DNA from: Sciurus carolinensis
Taxonomy: Eukaryota > Chordata > Mammalia > Rodentia > Sciuridae
Direction: 5' to 3'
Assembly (NCBI RefSeq): GCF_902686445.1
Contig: NW_025920107.1
Span: 1,426,001 to 1,490,000 of the forward strand
Length of the DNA: 64,000 nt
Below are positions 37,414-50,400 of this stretch, piece by piece. Under the pieces are notes generated by a model, which searched no databases, was not told the DNA's origin, and worked only from the letters and a program-made list of their open reading frames with translations. How positions within the stretch are numbered: the stretch's first letter is position 1; each line of letters opens with the position of its first letter. A program made the position numbers and the translations under genes.

Positions 37414-38438
37414 AACTTATTATAAAAGGAAAAGTACCAGATTATTCATTATTTATATCTAGGGAGTTTTAAGACTGAGTTCAGTAAGTTGTCATTACAC
37501 AATAATTACACAAGATACTCAACTGGTTTACCACTGAAAGACCTACCAACAAACTTTGTATTAGGTAGGTATATAGATCTGTTATCTCTATTCTTACCAT
37601 TCTTGCTGTAATGCACTACATTTAAACTCTGATGTTTCATATACAGTTTTTCCCTCCATCCCTCCCCCTGTCCCACAATATGTTGTTCATATGGTTTCAA
37701 TGCTGCATTTTCTCAGGCCTGTTTGCTTTGAATGCTGTATGCTGATCAGTAGTAAGTTGTTACTTTTGTTATCTGTATACAGTTGCTTGCTGTAAATTAG
37801 CAGATTCTGAAATAACTTTATTGCATGTCAAAAACAAAAGTATTTTATGTAAAAATAATATAATGGCAACTATCAAAATTACTTCCTTGTAGACTAGCTA
37901 AAATGCAGGTTTTTCTGTTTCTGTCATTATTTTTCTCCCTCTTCTAATTTATGTGGAACACTTGAACATTTTATACTTTTGGTACAACTGAATCTGATAA
38001 TATCTGAAACCCATTATTCTACTGTCCAGCACTGTGGTCTCAATTTAACATTTTTGATCTTATCCTTGGGAAATATTTAGCTAAACAGACAGCACTTATA
38101 TATTTCACTCAGCAATGAAATCATACAGAAAAATGACTTATTCTATCCTCCCTAGGAAGCCATAGTCTTGCAGAGTATATAAGCAAACTGAGAATGACAT
38201 CTACAGAACAGGATAATTAGTGCTATAAAGCTTATCTGCAGAGAGTAGTGAGAGAACACCAGAGAAGCAGTTAGCTCCTTGAGAATTGCCATGGAGGAAA
38301 GGGAGTCACAAAACCTCAGTCTGATAGCAAAGAATGAAATGTCTATATGCATGCACAGGGAGATTGCTGGTAGAACTCCCTATCCCACATTTTTAAATGC
38401 TCCCTACATTATGAGAGAATAGGAAAGAAGAGTTCATA
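37414..38438. other. Nothing recognised
   Basis: Unique AT-rich sequence; short featureless frames. Confidence 0.5.
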
Positions 38439-38439
38439 A

Positions 38440-38572
38440 ACAAAACCCAGTTATTTTATTCAAGAGGATTAACTCATTAGGGTAAGATTCACATATCCCA
38501 ATCATTTCACCTCTTGCATTGGCTCCCACATGAGCTTTTGGGAGACACTTCATATCTGAATCATAACAGTTT
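38440..38572 (-). mobile_element. 5' fragment of a MaLR-like LTR
   Basis: On the minus strand it reads TGTTATGATTCAGATATGAA, then CCCAAAAGCTCATG and CAATGCAAGAGGTGAAATGA. This is the opening of the same LTR family as 63184-63690. Confidence 0.6.
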
Positions 38573-38961
38573 TATTAATTTACCTATCAATACTGTACAG
38601 AGGAACAGAGAAAGAACCTCAGCTCAACAGGGGGATGGACAAGCAGGGGTATTGAGAGTAACTTCTGTGCTGGATTCCAGAATCAGATGGTACCATTCTG
38701 TGAGATGTTATGGGAAGCAGACACATATGCCTTTAACAAATGTTGGGATAAATTTGGCAAAAGCTGAGGCTCACTCCTGCTTCAGTCACAAATAAACCCA
38801 TTTACACTCTTTGCCTCCTATTTAGGGGGTACAGAGACACAGGAAGACTTGGAATTTTATGTAAAAAAAAAAAAAAGCTGTAGGATGCTGGCCTGTCACC
38901 AATAGGTTTATTCTCTCACCATGGAGTTATTTCAAGGTGAAGGACAGGCTAAAAGGGAATA
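38573..38961. other. Nothing recognised
   Basis: Unique sequence with an A-run at about 38864-38876, possibly the tail of an old insertion. Confidence 0.4.
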
Positions 38962-38966
38962 ACAGG

Positions 38967-39558
38967 TGTATGGAACATTATTGAAGTGAACCAAACAACT
39001 TCCATTTTGCTTTCTGACTCCATTTTGTGAAACTTATAAAAAACATGTTGCTTGCTGTGCTAGATCAAAACAAACTGTGAGTGTAGTGTTAAGATAAGTA
39101 GAGTGACATGCAGTGACGTACATAGTGACTATGCAGTCACTGAGAAAAACATTTGGCAGTTTGTTTACACCAAATTTACATTAGTTTTAGTGGTAAAACT
39201 GGTAGAAATATTTACTAGATAAGTTTGAAGAATCTAGGATTTGAAAAATAAATTATGTAATGCGTGAACATGTTTTGATGTGACTATATAAACTGCAGAC
39301 TGATCCGGAGCGAGCGGGCACTACTCCATTGACAGAGTTTGTCACTATGTCCCGCTGACTAGTGACATGATAGTGCTCCCCAGCTCGAGGCTCCTGGTCA
39401 CTGCACGCTGTTACTTCGATTGCTGATTGCTGTTTGCTGTGAACCGAGCATCAATAAAACCTCACCTGAGGACCAACGACTGACTACGTGAGAGTTACTT
39501 TATCCTACTGGGTTCCTGATCCAGCACAGGCCGCAAGTGTCTCGACATGCTCGTGACA
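38967..39558 (+). mobile_element. Solo LTR, class I (ERV1) type
   Basis: This 592-bp LTR runs from TGTATGG to GTGACA and is flanked by ACAGG at 38962-38966 and at 39559-39563, a 5-bp target duplication. Inside are a TATA box (TATATAAAC at about 39286), the signal AATAAA at about 39453 and a CpG-rich R-U5 region. CCATTTTGCTTTCTGACTCC in U3 is a phrase common in gammaretrovirus-like LTRs. The class assignment is by resemblance. Confidence 0.75.
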
Positions 39559-39563
39559 ACAGG

Positions 39564-40080
39564 GAAGACCATTTTAGTCTTTAAATTATTCTCATATACC
39601 TCTGCTGACTTCTGGTTTTTGCTGTCACTGAAATGTCTCCATGATAATCCACCATATTAAGATGGAGCCTTTCTTGACCAGGGTTTTGTTTGGTAGCCTT
39701 TGGTCAATAACTGTCTCACAACAGACATATACTAAAACCCACTGCTAGTCCTGCTAATCCAGACTCTGTGACCAGTAGCAGACTCCTCAGCAGACCTCAT
39801 GTAGTCACAGAGACATCTGTGCAAACGCCACTGCAGGTGAACTTAGCTGTCTGCCTCAATTATTAGTCAGGGCAGTGGTCACATTAAGGGGATATTGGGC
39901 CTTTCTATGGACATTTTCAACTATCAAAAATTGCAGGTGTCTGTGCTAGGTTATCAGGGGCCATGGATGTTACAAAACACAACATCATAATCAGGGAAGT
40001 CCTTCAACACAAACAAGCATCTGTTCTCTCACATTAATCATTCTGAAGATCAGGAATCCTGGTATAGATCATCAATGCTA
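39564..40080. other. Nothing recognised
   Basis: Unique sequence without a clear repeat. Confidence 0.45.
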
Positions 40081-40084
40081 ATCA

Positions 40085-40175
40085 TGAAGGCACTGGGTCT
40101 TTTCTTGTTCATTATTTTGTTCCCAGTGCTTCAAGAACAGTGGATTGCTTTATAGTAGGTGTGGAATGAAAAAAA
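40085..40175 (+). mobile_element. L2 3' end
   Basis: The order GGGTCTT-TTGTTCATT, TTCCCAGTGCTT, AGAACAGTG and ATAGTAGGTGTGGAATG follows the well-known L2 3' end. An old mammal-wide LINE fossil. Confidence 0.6.
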
Positions 40176-41102
40176 AGAAAAAAAAGAAGGAGGAGAGGAA
40201 GACACATGTCATATTAAAACCTGGGGGCAAGGGAATTAATAATTTAGACCTGATTCTTGTGCTACAGTCTCTCTGTCAATGAGTTTGGCCAGACTACCAA
40301 AAGTTTTCTAGTCCAAGTCCAGTTGTTGATGTGAAGCCAGATGCCTTTCCTTGAATATCAGGCAAGATTCCTTGTAAGTAGTAACCCCCTATTGAGAAAG
40401 TAGTATTTCCCCCTTTATCTCAAGCATGCACAATGAGCCATCAAGCACTTCACCTGTATGCACACACATACTCACACACACACACACACACACACACAAA
40501 TTAACATGCAGAGTCACTGGAATCCACTGTCCCATACTGGAGCTGGTGACCTGGGAAGTTCTCATGCCAACTGCAAAGAAAACCCATTGACTTCTTCTGA
40601 AGATTCAGAGTGGTCTGCATGGTGCTTCACATCCTCTTCAAAGTAGCAATTGGAGAAAATATAAAATCCAGTGAGAAACAACATCTTGCAAATCCTGTTC
40701 ACTGCCCTCTTCTCTCTGAGAAATCTGTCCTTGTCCCAAGCATCCTGAACTCATTCCAGATTGAGGATAAAAGGGCATATTCTTGATGAGTATCTGCATT
40801 CTCTGCTCTGCTGGCCAAGCTTTATTTCAAACTGGAAAGTTCTCCATTAAAATGAATGACTCCTCATGCTCTGCAGTCACTCAGGAGTCTGGAGTCTGAA
40901 GCATGTGATCTGAAAGACCATAAACACAGGTCCTGGACTACAGGCACCAGATAGCAGGCTTGCTAGAAGCACCTGCAGAGCTACACTTTCTTCCTTTCTG
41001 GGAATGGAAACTACTTCCGTTAACCATGCCATTTATTGTTGGTACACTATATCTTTGAAATTGGGACTTTTCTGACCCTGAAGGGCATGCCCTCCTATGC
41101 TG

Positions 41103-41140
<38 letters not shown>

Positions 41141-41154
41141 ATGCACATTGTGGG
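40176..41154. other. Unique sequence with (CA)n and (TG)n
   Basis: CA repeat at 40459-40498 and TG repeat at about 41106-41140. Nothing else recognised. Confidence 0.7.
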
Positions 41155-41328
41155 TGGTTATTCAGATTGAACTCAGGAGCATTCTACAACTCACCCACAA
41201 CTGAACTAGATCCCTAGCCCCTTTTTAAATTTTATTTTAAGGCAGGATCTCACAAAATGGCCCAGACTGGCCTCCTCCCTCAGATATTGAGTCACTTGGA
41301 TTACAGACACATGCCACTGCACCCAGGA
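41155..41328 (-). repeat. ID-B1 composite SINE, antisense
   Basis: ID-like half (TTGAACTCAGGAGCATTCTA), then a B1-like half (CAGGATCTCACAAAATGGCC, TTGGATTACAGACACATGCC). Confidence 0.75.
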
Positions 41329-43066
41329 CATGCCTTCCTGGAGACAGCTAATACCTAGAGAGTCAGCCATCTCTCCAGCATGTTTACCTTACACAAACCA
41401 AACCAATTCCACACCACCAATTCCCTCCCTATTGGTCTCCCAACCTCTTGTGCCACTATTTGATTGCCTTAATTATACCAAACCCAAGTCCCAGAGAACA
41501 AGGGATGGTCCTTGTCTACTAGAGTTCACTGAAATTATTGAAATGTACTAATTCTAAGCCTGCTTATTCTGCCTCCTCTTTTCTTCCTGAACAAATAAAA
41601 TAAAGTCATTTTCCCTAGTTCTCCCTCACCTTACACACTCTCTGTGTCCTGACCAATCCTGGTGCTTCCCATATTGCCTGGCACAACTGTTTATGGAAAC
41701 TGTAGAAGTCTTTGAGAGTCAAATCTGTTTCTGTGAGTCTTACCATACCAGATTAAAACAAACCTAAGTTACCCTTAAAAGAATGCCAAGCTTGAAAAGC
41801 TTCTCAAAAGAGCCAGGGCAATTGCATACATAGCCCGAGTCCCTGGGCCTGGGTCATGGGAGACCAACCAGTCTCTGTATTCTGTTAGGTCTTCCCTATC
41901 TTTGTTCTGAGAAATAGGAAGCACTGCAAGAGACTGGAGGGGAGGAAGGTCGCTACACCTGGAAAGTGGGAATTGTGCAAGCACTATTTCTATTGCACAT
42001 AATTTCTTTGATCATGGCTGCAAACTTGGGTCACAGAAGAGGCACAGGAGCAGACAAAAGCCCACAATAGTCTGTAGTAGAGTTAGACTTGGACTGGTGT
42101 TTCAAATGCTAGTTTTCTCTTCATTTCCTCAGTTACCTTCCCAATGAACACTTTAAAGCATCATAAAGGGCAGGTCATTTTCTTTCCTGGGTGTTCTTAC
42201 AATCAGATTAGACTTCCCAATGAGAAGAAAATGGCCTTTTGTGACTTTATGACCTCTCCTCCTACTCATTGGTATTATCAGGACCTGTGACCAGAGCTCT
42301 GCCACCCCCAGGACTAAGAACTATGGGAACATGGTCAGCCTAATGTACATGGGGACTAGAACCTGTAAAATCCTAAAGGATTTTCCTGCTGCAGTACCAA
42401 GGTCATTGCTCCCTCCAGTCAATGCCTCTGGCTGCACATCACTTCCTGGACATTACAGTAAAATTGTCCTCAGCATACTGACAATTTAGGGACTCTGATG
42501 GGGCTCAGAGAAGCCAGAAGTCTGACTGTAGAGTGCCCTTCATTTTTTGTAGGAAAGTGCACTCTCACCATCTAGTGGTCTCAAGGGGAAACTGCAGGGA
42601 TCTGCACACCACCCAGTATCTTCCATACAGGAAAAACTTGGTCCTCTCAATTGTAGTCCTCCCAATCATGATCATGGTGCAGTGACACAGTTTTTTTAGA
42701 GCTTTGTAAACAGCAGATTAGCTAATGCTTCCACCTCTGGAAGAGAAGTAAAGGTCAAAACATTTACAGGGTTTTGACTATTAATCTTGGGTGTGGTTGT
42801 GGATTTTAAAGGGGACACTGCAACAGGATTCTCTCGACTCCTGGGTGCTAGGGAACAGCTTCTGCAGCCTTTTGTATCTCAGGGTCTGTCTACCTGGGCT
42901 GAAACCTACTAACACTCAAAGCCTGTCTGCCTGCAGTGTCAGTCAGTGAGATCATCATAAAAAGGGTTTTTTCAAAGTGGTGAAAAAGATTGTGTTCTTG
43001 GAGGAAAGACCAAAACAGGTGGTCAACTGCAACTGTGTACCTGGAGAGATCATGAAACTTAGGATC
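41329..43066. other. Nothing recognised
   Basis: 1.7 kb, somewhat GC-richer than average. It may contain old LTR sequence (for example around 42500-42600), but I cannot assign it. Frames are short and overlapping. Confidence 0.45.
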
Positions 43067-43170
43067 CCTGCATCTGATACTGTAGGTCTGGGATGTGGCT
43101 TGAGAATCTGCATTGCTATCAAGTTCTCTGGTGAAATTCAGTTGGTCTGGGACCCACTCTTAGAAACTCA
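43067..43170 (-). mobile_element. MER5A (hAT-Charlie) fossil
   Basis: ACTGTAGGTCTGGGATGTGG, GAGAATCTGCATTGCTA, CAAGTTCTCTGGTGAAATTC and GTCTGGGACCCACTCTTAGA follow the MER5A order in reverse complement. A non-autonomous DNA transposon shared by placental mammals. One end only is preserved. Confidence 0.75.
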
Positions 43171-43892
43171 TTCAACCATAGTATAACTTAGGCAGAACTA
43201 TTTCTTCTTAAATGATAGGGAACAGACAGATGTGAGCACATGAATTTAAGAGAATAATTTTATAAAGTGGGCCCACTGTGCTGATTCCCACTTGCTTTCT
43301 TTTTCAAGAAGCAATTTGCCTGCAACCCTGCCAGGCCTAAGTGAACAGGATATGTCATATTCCTCAGGAAACTACCAGTTTTCTGCAGGAGAAATACAGT
43401 CTTGATATAATGATAAAGAAGGGAGATTTTAGTGACCCTTTTCGCAGGCCAGATACCAAAACTCATGACGATAAAGACAATTCCTTCTAACCATATAATC
43501 TGTAAGAATTTTGGGTTAAGAATTCAATGAGAAACCGTGAGCATGGGTGAATGTCACCTAGGGTTGTTGTGGCAGTGGGGACTTGACAGTTTAAAATCAT
43601 TATGCTGTCAGTCAAAAATCAAGATGTGGACATTGTTGGGATTATCAGGAAACTTCTCTAGGACTCTAATGAAACTAGAGTGCAGAAGAGGCACACATTT
43701 TCTCTCATTTCTGTGAGAACTCACTCTCTTCCTCCAGAGTGTCCATTTCCCTTGTCCTATCCCTTCAATAAACCCATTTCCATTACTCTGAGTGACACTT
43801 CTGAAGTCTTTCTGACTTGATCACAAGAATTGGGGTTTGAAGAGAAGCCTTTCCACTGTCTCAATTTCCCAGAAGTCACCAATTCTGTAACA
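43171..43892 (+). mobile_element. LTR-like 3' part ending near 43892
   Basis: From about 43635 to 43892 the sequence has CTTCAATAAACCCATTTCC (polyadenylation signal), a U5-like GC-richer stretch and ends CTGTAACA. No certain target duplication was found (ACAT occurs near both ends). 43171-43634 is otherwise unassigned. Confidence 0.35.
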
Positions 43893-44250
43893 TTAAACAT
43901 TTGAAAATTCTTATGATCTGCATTGATCTTGCTCCAGATACACTGTCAAGATTTCAGGGACCTCAGTCTACAGCTCTTTCAGGAAGAGTGAAAAGTAGAA
44001 AGTGTAAGAATATAAGTAAACACTAGGAGTGTCTTTGCCCTTCTCACACTTCAACAGACAGGTTTACCAGGAGATAAATTTGGACCCATTTCTGAGCATC
44101 AAGTGCCCTTGTTTCCCACTGCAACATGCAAATGGTCAATGATGACAGGATTCTCATCATTCATATTCCCCAAGGCCAGGTTTTAGGTGACACTACAAGA
44201 TATACATAATTTTTCATTACTTTTTTGCAAAGATTTACATGTGATGCTTT
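43893..44250. other. Nothing recognised
   Basis: Unique sequence, no repeat identified. Confidence 0.45.
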
Positions 44251-44640
44251 TCATGCTAGAGATTTATGAGTACAAAGGGGAAGCCTCTGCACGGTACAAC
44301 AAGCATGATTTCATACAATGATCATTTTCTGCCTGCAATCTCCAGCACATGGGTTCTGACCAATGCTGGGTCCAATAAGAAAACTGCATTTAGCCAATTA
44401 AAGGTGAGCAGTGCTCTGAGCTCCTCCCTTCCTTCCTGTTTGGCTCAATCAAACTGCAACTACATTGGACCAATCAGAAGTGATTGTTGCTCTGACACCC
44501 CACCAACAGGAATCAACAAGGCTATACTTGTTCTACCTTATAAATATGCCTCAGTTGATGTGGTTCTTAATATACACTGTAGGTATATTGAAAAATGATT
44601 TTCTTAAAATAGAAAGCAATTTTTTATTTCAAATGTATGC
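44251..44640 (+). promoter_or_regulatory. CCAAT-rich promoter-like block, possible LTR U3
   Basis: Four CCAAT motifs lie within about 110 bp (near 44360, 44371, 44393 and 44470), the last in ACCAATCAG. A TATAAATA follows about 70 bp later near 44541. That is the layout of an LTR U3 or Pol II promoter. No LTR ends or downstream gene are visible. The 110-codon frame at 44266-44598 across it has no domain. Confidence 0.3.
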
Positions 44641-45268
44641 TCGCTGACAAAAATCTTATTTATAATACAGAAAAAAAGCAAGCACTTTCAGAGTTGACAG
44701 TAGGCAGCGTGACTACATTGCATGGAAATGTTTTATTTTGAAATCCTAAGAAAAATACATAAATACATTCTGTTCTGGATTATATTCATCTATATACAAG
44801 CCAAGTAGCAAAATGTAACTTTTAACCTTCTTTGAATAGGGAGTGATCCATGAAGGCAGACACATTTGTCTCTCGGACTGTCTAAAGTCATGATTCAACA
44901 TGTGGCCAGAATTAGGTCATTCTCAAAGCTTATGTGGACTTAAAATTTTTGTCACATTTTTTATTGGTGCATTATAGTTGTGAGACCAGGGCAAAGAGCA
45001 AATAGCTGCTTACCAAAGAAAGGGAGATGGGTAGATATAACTCACCATCAATTGATTGCTGACAGCCCCTGGTGGAGAGGAAGGATCACATCTTCAAATA
45101 AAAGCAATCACCACCTTGTTGGCTCTCTTCCTGCCATTTTGGTCATCTTTGGCCACAGCGGCAAGATAAGAGGAGGAGGGGACATGAGAAAAAAGAAAAC
45201 CTAGAATTTATAAAGGGAAAATTCACCCCCACCCCTTTGGGCATCAGCACTGGACTCCCTCTTTCCAG

Positions 45269-45270
<2 letters not shown>
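44641..45270. other. Nothing recognised
   Basis: Unique sequence; a 74-codon frame at 44980-45204 shows no domain. Confidence 0.45.

Positions 45271-45340
<70 letters not shown>
45271..45340 (+). repeat. (CT)n microsatellite
   Basis: About 34 perfect CT units. Confidence 0.95.
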
Positions 45341-45344
<4 letters not shown>

Positions 45345-45773
45345 TATTTGTTAGATGAAACTTTTTTTCTTGCCTTGGTACTTCTTGGGTGTTTAATCTT
45401 CAATGCAGGAGGAAAAAGGACCCAATCCTGATTTTTAAGACTGGTTTCAGTTGCACATAATGCTAGAATTTGTTGTTACATATTTGTACTGCACAAAATA
45501 TAACAATATTATTTGACTAATATCAATCCCCAGCACTTCCCTCCTCCCTCCCTACATCCCACCTCTTAGTCACTTTTCTCTACTGATCTTCCTTTGATTT
45601 TTAGATGATTTACCACCTGCTTTGTTTTTTTTTTTTTTCTCTAGCTTACATATATAACATATAACCATTAACCTTCTGGGTTTGACTTATTTCCATTAAC
45701 ATGGTCTCTAGTTCCATCTATTTTCTTGCAAAGACTTAAGTTCAGTTTTCTTTATGGATGTGTATAACTACAT

Positions 45774-45829
<56 letters not shown>

Positions 45830-45833
45830 TCTT
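45341..45833 (-). mobile_element. L1 3' end running into the assembly gap
   Basis: 45430-45833 is antisense L1 (3' UTR, then ORF2 end with TTTGACTTATTTCC and ATCAGAGTTTCTT). A (TA)n run at 45776-45822 lies where other copies have a short TGTATATA stretch. Confidence 0.75.
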
Positions 45834-46333
45834 NNNNNNNNNNNNNNNNNNNNNNNNNNNNNNNNNNNNNNNNNNNNNNNNNNNNNNNNNNNNNNNNNNN
45901 NNNNNNNNNNNNNNNNNNNNNNNNNNNNNNNNNNNNNNNNNNNNNNNNNNNNNNNNNNNNNNNNNNNNNNNNNNNNNNNNNNNNNNNNNNNNNNNNNNNN
46001 NNNNNNNNNNNNNNNNNNNNNNNNNNNNNNNNNNNNNNNNNNNNNNNNNNNNNNNNNNNNNNNNNNNNNNNNNNNNNNNNNNNNNNNNNNNNNNNNNNNN
46101 NNNNNNNNNNNNNNNNNNNNNNNNNNNNNNNNNNNNNNNNNNNNNNNNNNNNNNNNNNNNNNNNNNNNNNNNNNNNNNNNNNNNNNNNNNNNNNNNNNNN
46201 NNNNNNNNNNNNNNNNNNNNNNNNNNNNNNNNNNNNNNNNNNNNNNNNNNNNNNNNNNNNNNNNNNNNNNNNNNNNNNNNNNNNNNNNNNNNNNNNNNNN
46301 NNNNNNNNNNNNNNNNNNNNNNNNNNNNNNNNN
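45834..46333. other. Assembly gap of exactly 500 N
   Basis: Unknown bases, 500 in number, probably a placeholder length. Frames spanning it are artefacts. It follows a TA microsatellite and an L1, both hard to assemble. Confidence 0.98.
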
Positions 46334-46452
46334 TGAAAACTCTGTTAACCCTCTGAAGTAGGGATCAAGATCTCTTTGATTAATTTTTTTTTAACTGGAG
46401 TAAAAGGAGAAAAGTAACCAGTTTGCATAGATAACTGATCTAAAATTTATCA

Positions 46453-46564
46453 TGATCCTCAAGGACTGGGGAGAGAGCTCAGTTGGTAGAGTGCTTGCCT
46501 TGCAAGCACAAGGCCCTGGATTCAATCCCCAGTACCGAAAAAAAAAAAAAAATTGATCCTCAAG
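46453..46564 (+). repeat. Young ID SINE with target-site duplication
   Basis: TGATCCTCAAG at 46453-46463 and 46554-46564 flanks a near-consensus ID element (AGCTCAGTTGGTAGAGTGC, TTCAATCCCCAGTACCG) and an A-tail of about 15. The perfect duplication and long tail suggest a recent L1-driven insertion. Confidence 0.95.
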
Positions 46565-47334
46565 ATATAAACCTAAATAAATTCTACTGAAAAACTTTTC
46601 CTTTGATATTTAAATGTGAAGTGTTCTTTGTTGTGTATTAAAAAGGAAAAGCAATGATGATATTATTTTGCCACAAATATTTGACAAACTGAAGTCTTTT
46701 TAAGAATTTTTTTAATTCATTAACTTAAAACCCATTCTAAGTATTTTCATTATATTTTGTAGTTCACTAAAGAAATATATTTATTTTACAATTTTTAACT
46801 CTTCAATGTAGCTGATGTTTTCCAAGTATGATATTTTTGACCTGTTAATACCTGTTTGTGTGTGTGTGTGTGTGTGTGTTTTTTTTTTTTTTAACCCAAC
46901 GGTTCTTTGGTTCGTATACATTTGCACATATTCTCATCAGTTTTCTTCTCACTTTTTTCTTTAATTTTTCTTTTTCATTTTGATTAAGGTTTAAATGGCT
47001 TTCAAGTGATTCATTGCAAGAATTAGCTCATAATTTTACTTTATGACACAAAAAAATTATCATTTTATACCTCAATTATGCCTTAGTTCCTCGCTTGTAC
47101 CTATATAGACTAATCACTTCATTACTTTATTTTATGCAGATATTCTCTTTAATTTCCCCAATAAGAGATTTTAGTACATAATTTAGAATATTTAGTACAT
47201 AATTTAGAATATTTATTGTCTTGAATTAAAGAAGTATTATCCAATATAATTTGCCTATACTTGTTAATCCCAGTGCCTTCTTAGAAATCAATCCATCTCT
47301 CCACCACCAAAAAATTAAGCAAATAAAGTGAATA
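46565..47334. other. Unique sequence with a TG/T run and a 21-bp repeat
   Basis: (TG)n followed by T-run at 46857-46891. A 21-bp unit TTTAGTACATAATTTAGAAT(A) occurs twice in tandem at about 47170-47211. No gene seen. Confidence 0.7.
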
Positions 47335-47438
47335 CAGTTCTAATTTTTTTTTTCAGTGCTGGGGATTGAACCCAGGGCCTTGTGCGTGCGAGGCAGTCAC
47401 TCTACCAACTGAGCTTTATTTCCAGCCCCCAGTACTAA
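47335..47438 (-). repeat. ID SINE, antisense, with target-site duplication
   Basis: AGTTCTAA before the T-run and AGTACTAA after the element are a near-perfect duplication. The body has GGGGATTGAACCCAGGGCC and CCAACTGAGCTTTATTTCC. Confidence 0.9.
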
Positions 47439-50400
47439 CTTTTTTATATTGAAATAACTTTATGTCACTCAGAAATTGAGAAATTCAAGCATGTAGGGGG
47501 AATATTACATATTGTCTAGTTTGTCAACATACAGTTTCTAGTTTTCTATCCAAAAATTAATTTTAAGACATCTATGATGTTGTTTCAATGCTATTTTTAG
47601 AATTTTATATTAGTTCACATAAATTGCCTACCTTTCAATAGTGATACATGCATGATTTTTTTTTTCTGTATTATTTTCTAGCACATTAGGGAGCACTGCA
47701 ATGATTTAACAATCATTCTCTTGTAGATTTAGTGTCTTACAAATAAAATAGATTTCTCGAGAAAAGTAAACTATGTATAGGCATTCTTTAATGGCCACTC
47801 AGGGTCTTTTCTACTGCGTTTTCTGTGTTAGGCTCATTTGACACTTATCCACCTCACATGATAGTTGGTGCTCTTTTGATGCAGTTCTGTGCTCTCATAA
47901 TTGTCTGGTTACATGTCTGATCAATGTAGTTTTGAATTTACAAGTCTCCTGACATTTATTCTGTTTACTATTCATTTCTGTTGATATAGTAAATTTTTTA
48001 AATAATATTTTTCACATCTATTCTCTGATGACTAACATACTGATATGTTACCATAAGTTTCTTCACTTTCAAATTGTTTGAGCAGCTTTCCTTGAATATG
48101 CAGAGTATCAAAAACAGATACACCTTTAAGTGCAAGTAAAATGCTTGACTGAAACAAAAAAAAAGGATAGGTTAGATGAACTACACTGGAAAAAGTAGAA
48201 CACATATAGCAATTTGTAGCTCTGTGAACCTGAGCAATTAAAATTTTAAGACTGTTTACTCTTCTAAAATATAAAGAAATGAGTAGCTATGTAAAATCTG
48301 GAAGAAGAATGAGCAAAGCTATTTTATGTAAAATGCTTAGTTTATCTCACATATAGGAGTATCTTGACTTCACATAAATATTGTTTTATTTATAATACTG
48401 ACAATATTTGTAAAACCACTAAAGTTTTGATGTGGGAAGGAGGACATTCAGCAATTCAGAAATGCTATAATGGAAGAGACAACTCACAGGATGTTAAATT
48501 ACATGAAGGTAATTTCAATATTATTTAAAAGTGAAAATCCATATTTCTTGGAAAAGTAAACATCAGTAGCACAGACCTGGGAGCAGTGTATGAAAGCATG
48601 GTCCATATGAATAGAACTAGTAGAAAGTGAATATATAAGTTTCTCTGACAAAGAGACAATCAGTTTGCATTCAATGGAGAAAATAAGTGTTGCAAATAAG
48701 GAGGATGAAGTGTCTTCATTTGATTTTGAGACAAAAGGGAAATTTTGGAGATTAAATTCTTAGAATAAAAGAAGATTGATGTTGAACGCCTTGAGAATAT
48801 TTTTAAGTGTCATTTTGTTTCTGAAATTCTGGAGAAACAACATAATGGGCATTGTATAAAAAAGTTTATGTCCCATTTACATGATTAGGAGGAATAGAAT
48901 TCATAGATACAAAGGCATTGGTTTTGTGCTAAAAGCAGTGGAGAAGTACAAGAGAGTAGTGTACATATCTTTCCCACTTTCTCTGAAGCCATCTGAAATA
49001 GAAAATTGTCTTTGCAAGGATGCATTCAAGAAATGCACATTAAGTGAGGGGATAGGAATAAAAATATATGTTATTTCAAATATGGAAATAGTTTGAGAAA
49101 CAAAGATACAATATTAGAAAGATTTTTGGTAAATACTTATTGCTTATTGGGCTTATATTTGTCTGATACATAATATTGAAATAAAAATTATATAGATTAT
49201 AAACACTTAAAAATGAGTGATTGACTCATACATGCTACGCTTTATTCTTAAATAACAAATACATAGCCAGTTTTTGTGGAATCTAACCAATTGAGTGAAG
49301 TCTACATCCCACATTATTAAATACTATGAAAAACAAAACAAAACAGTAGTGAAATAGAAAACAGTAAAAATATCTAGGTGTCTTATCAATTTAAGAATAG
49401 CACCAAAATTATACTCAGGAAAAGTTACTATTTAGTTTTGATAATAAAGCACTTACTTACCTGATAAACTCAATGGTTTTTATTTTATAAGCAGAACATT
49501 CAAATTAAACATTGAACTTACAAAGTGGAAATTTTTAGAGTGTCAACCTTGTTCTGTCTCCTAATCACTTCATATTATTATCTCAAATATTTTCCTCTAT
49601 AAAGTAATAAATTTGAAGTTATTAAAAAATTGGTAGCATTTGTTATTGTGTTTGGAACCATTATATGAATACAAAAACTTCTTGCTGTATGAGAACATAA
49701 TCATAGGGATTGAGTGGTAGTTTAGTAGAAAATAGGAAGGGATTTGCTTAGAGCTGCTTGAAAGGATACCAGCTATATGTATTATGAAACAGGCTTTCAT
49801 AACAAGTGTAACAAAAAGGTGATAAAATTATGACTGTTAGAGTCTTCCTGTCATGAATTAATCTATTCAATAGATTTATATATATTACTAAAATATTTGT
49901 TTAGATCTTTAGAGCACATTCACCCTCTTGAAGAGAAAACATATCAAAGGAGAAGTTCAGCTAGAATATTTTTCTTCTATGCTCCTCACTCTCCTCTATA
50001 GGATAATAAGATGTAATATGCTAGTATTATTTTAACATTCTTAGAATATCTGACTCTACTTCTTTAATCTGGTCCCCTGTTAATAAAATATCTCATAGAA
50101 TCTTTCCTTTAGTTCTTACTGTATTATTTCTCATTCAATCCATTTTAATCAAACAACTTGTGATGTGATATGAGAAAATGAAATTAGATGAGCACTGAAC
50201 AGCATGATATACATCTATTGATGCTCAAGGTAACATATTTGTGGAGCAAGAATATCAAGGAGCACTCATTTGATAATGAACAAATGAAAGTGCTTATCAA
50301 ATAAAGCATGTGAGGATTAGAGAAATACTTCCATGAGAAATAGCATGAAGACCATTCTTTTATCCCAAACCTGTTAATGATTGTTAAATGGTGATTATAG

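Noticed and set aside
45754..46356. Frames of about 200 codons
   Set aside because: They consist of the TA microsatellite and the N gap.
46464..46553. Possible tRNA gene (box B present)
   Set aside because: It is an ID SINE: A-tail, target duplications and many copies in the window.
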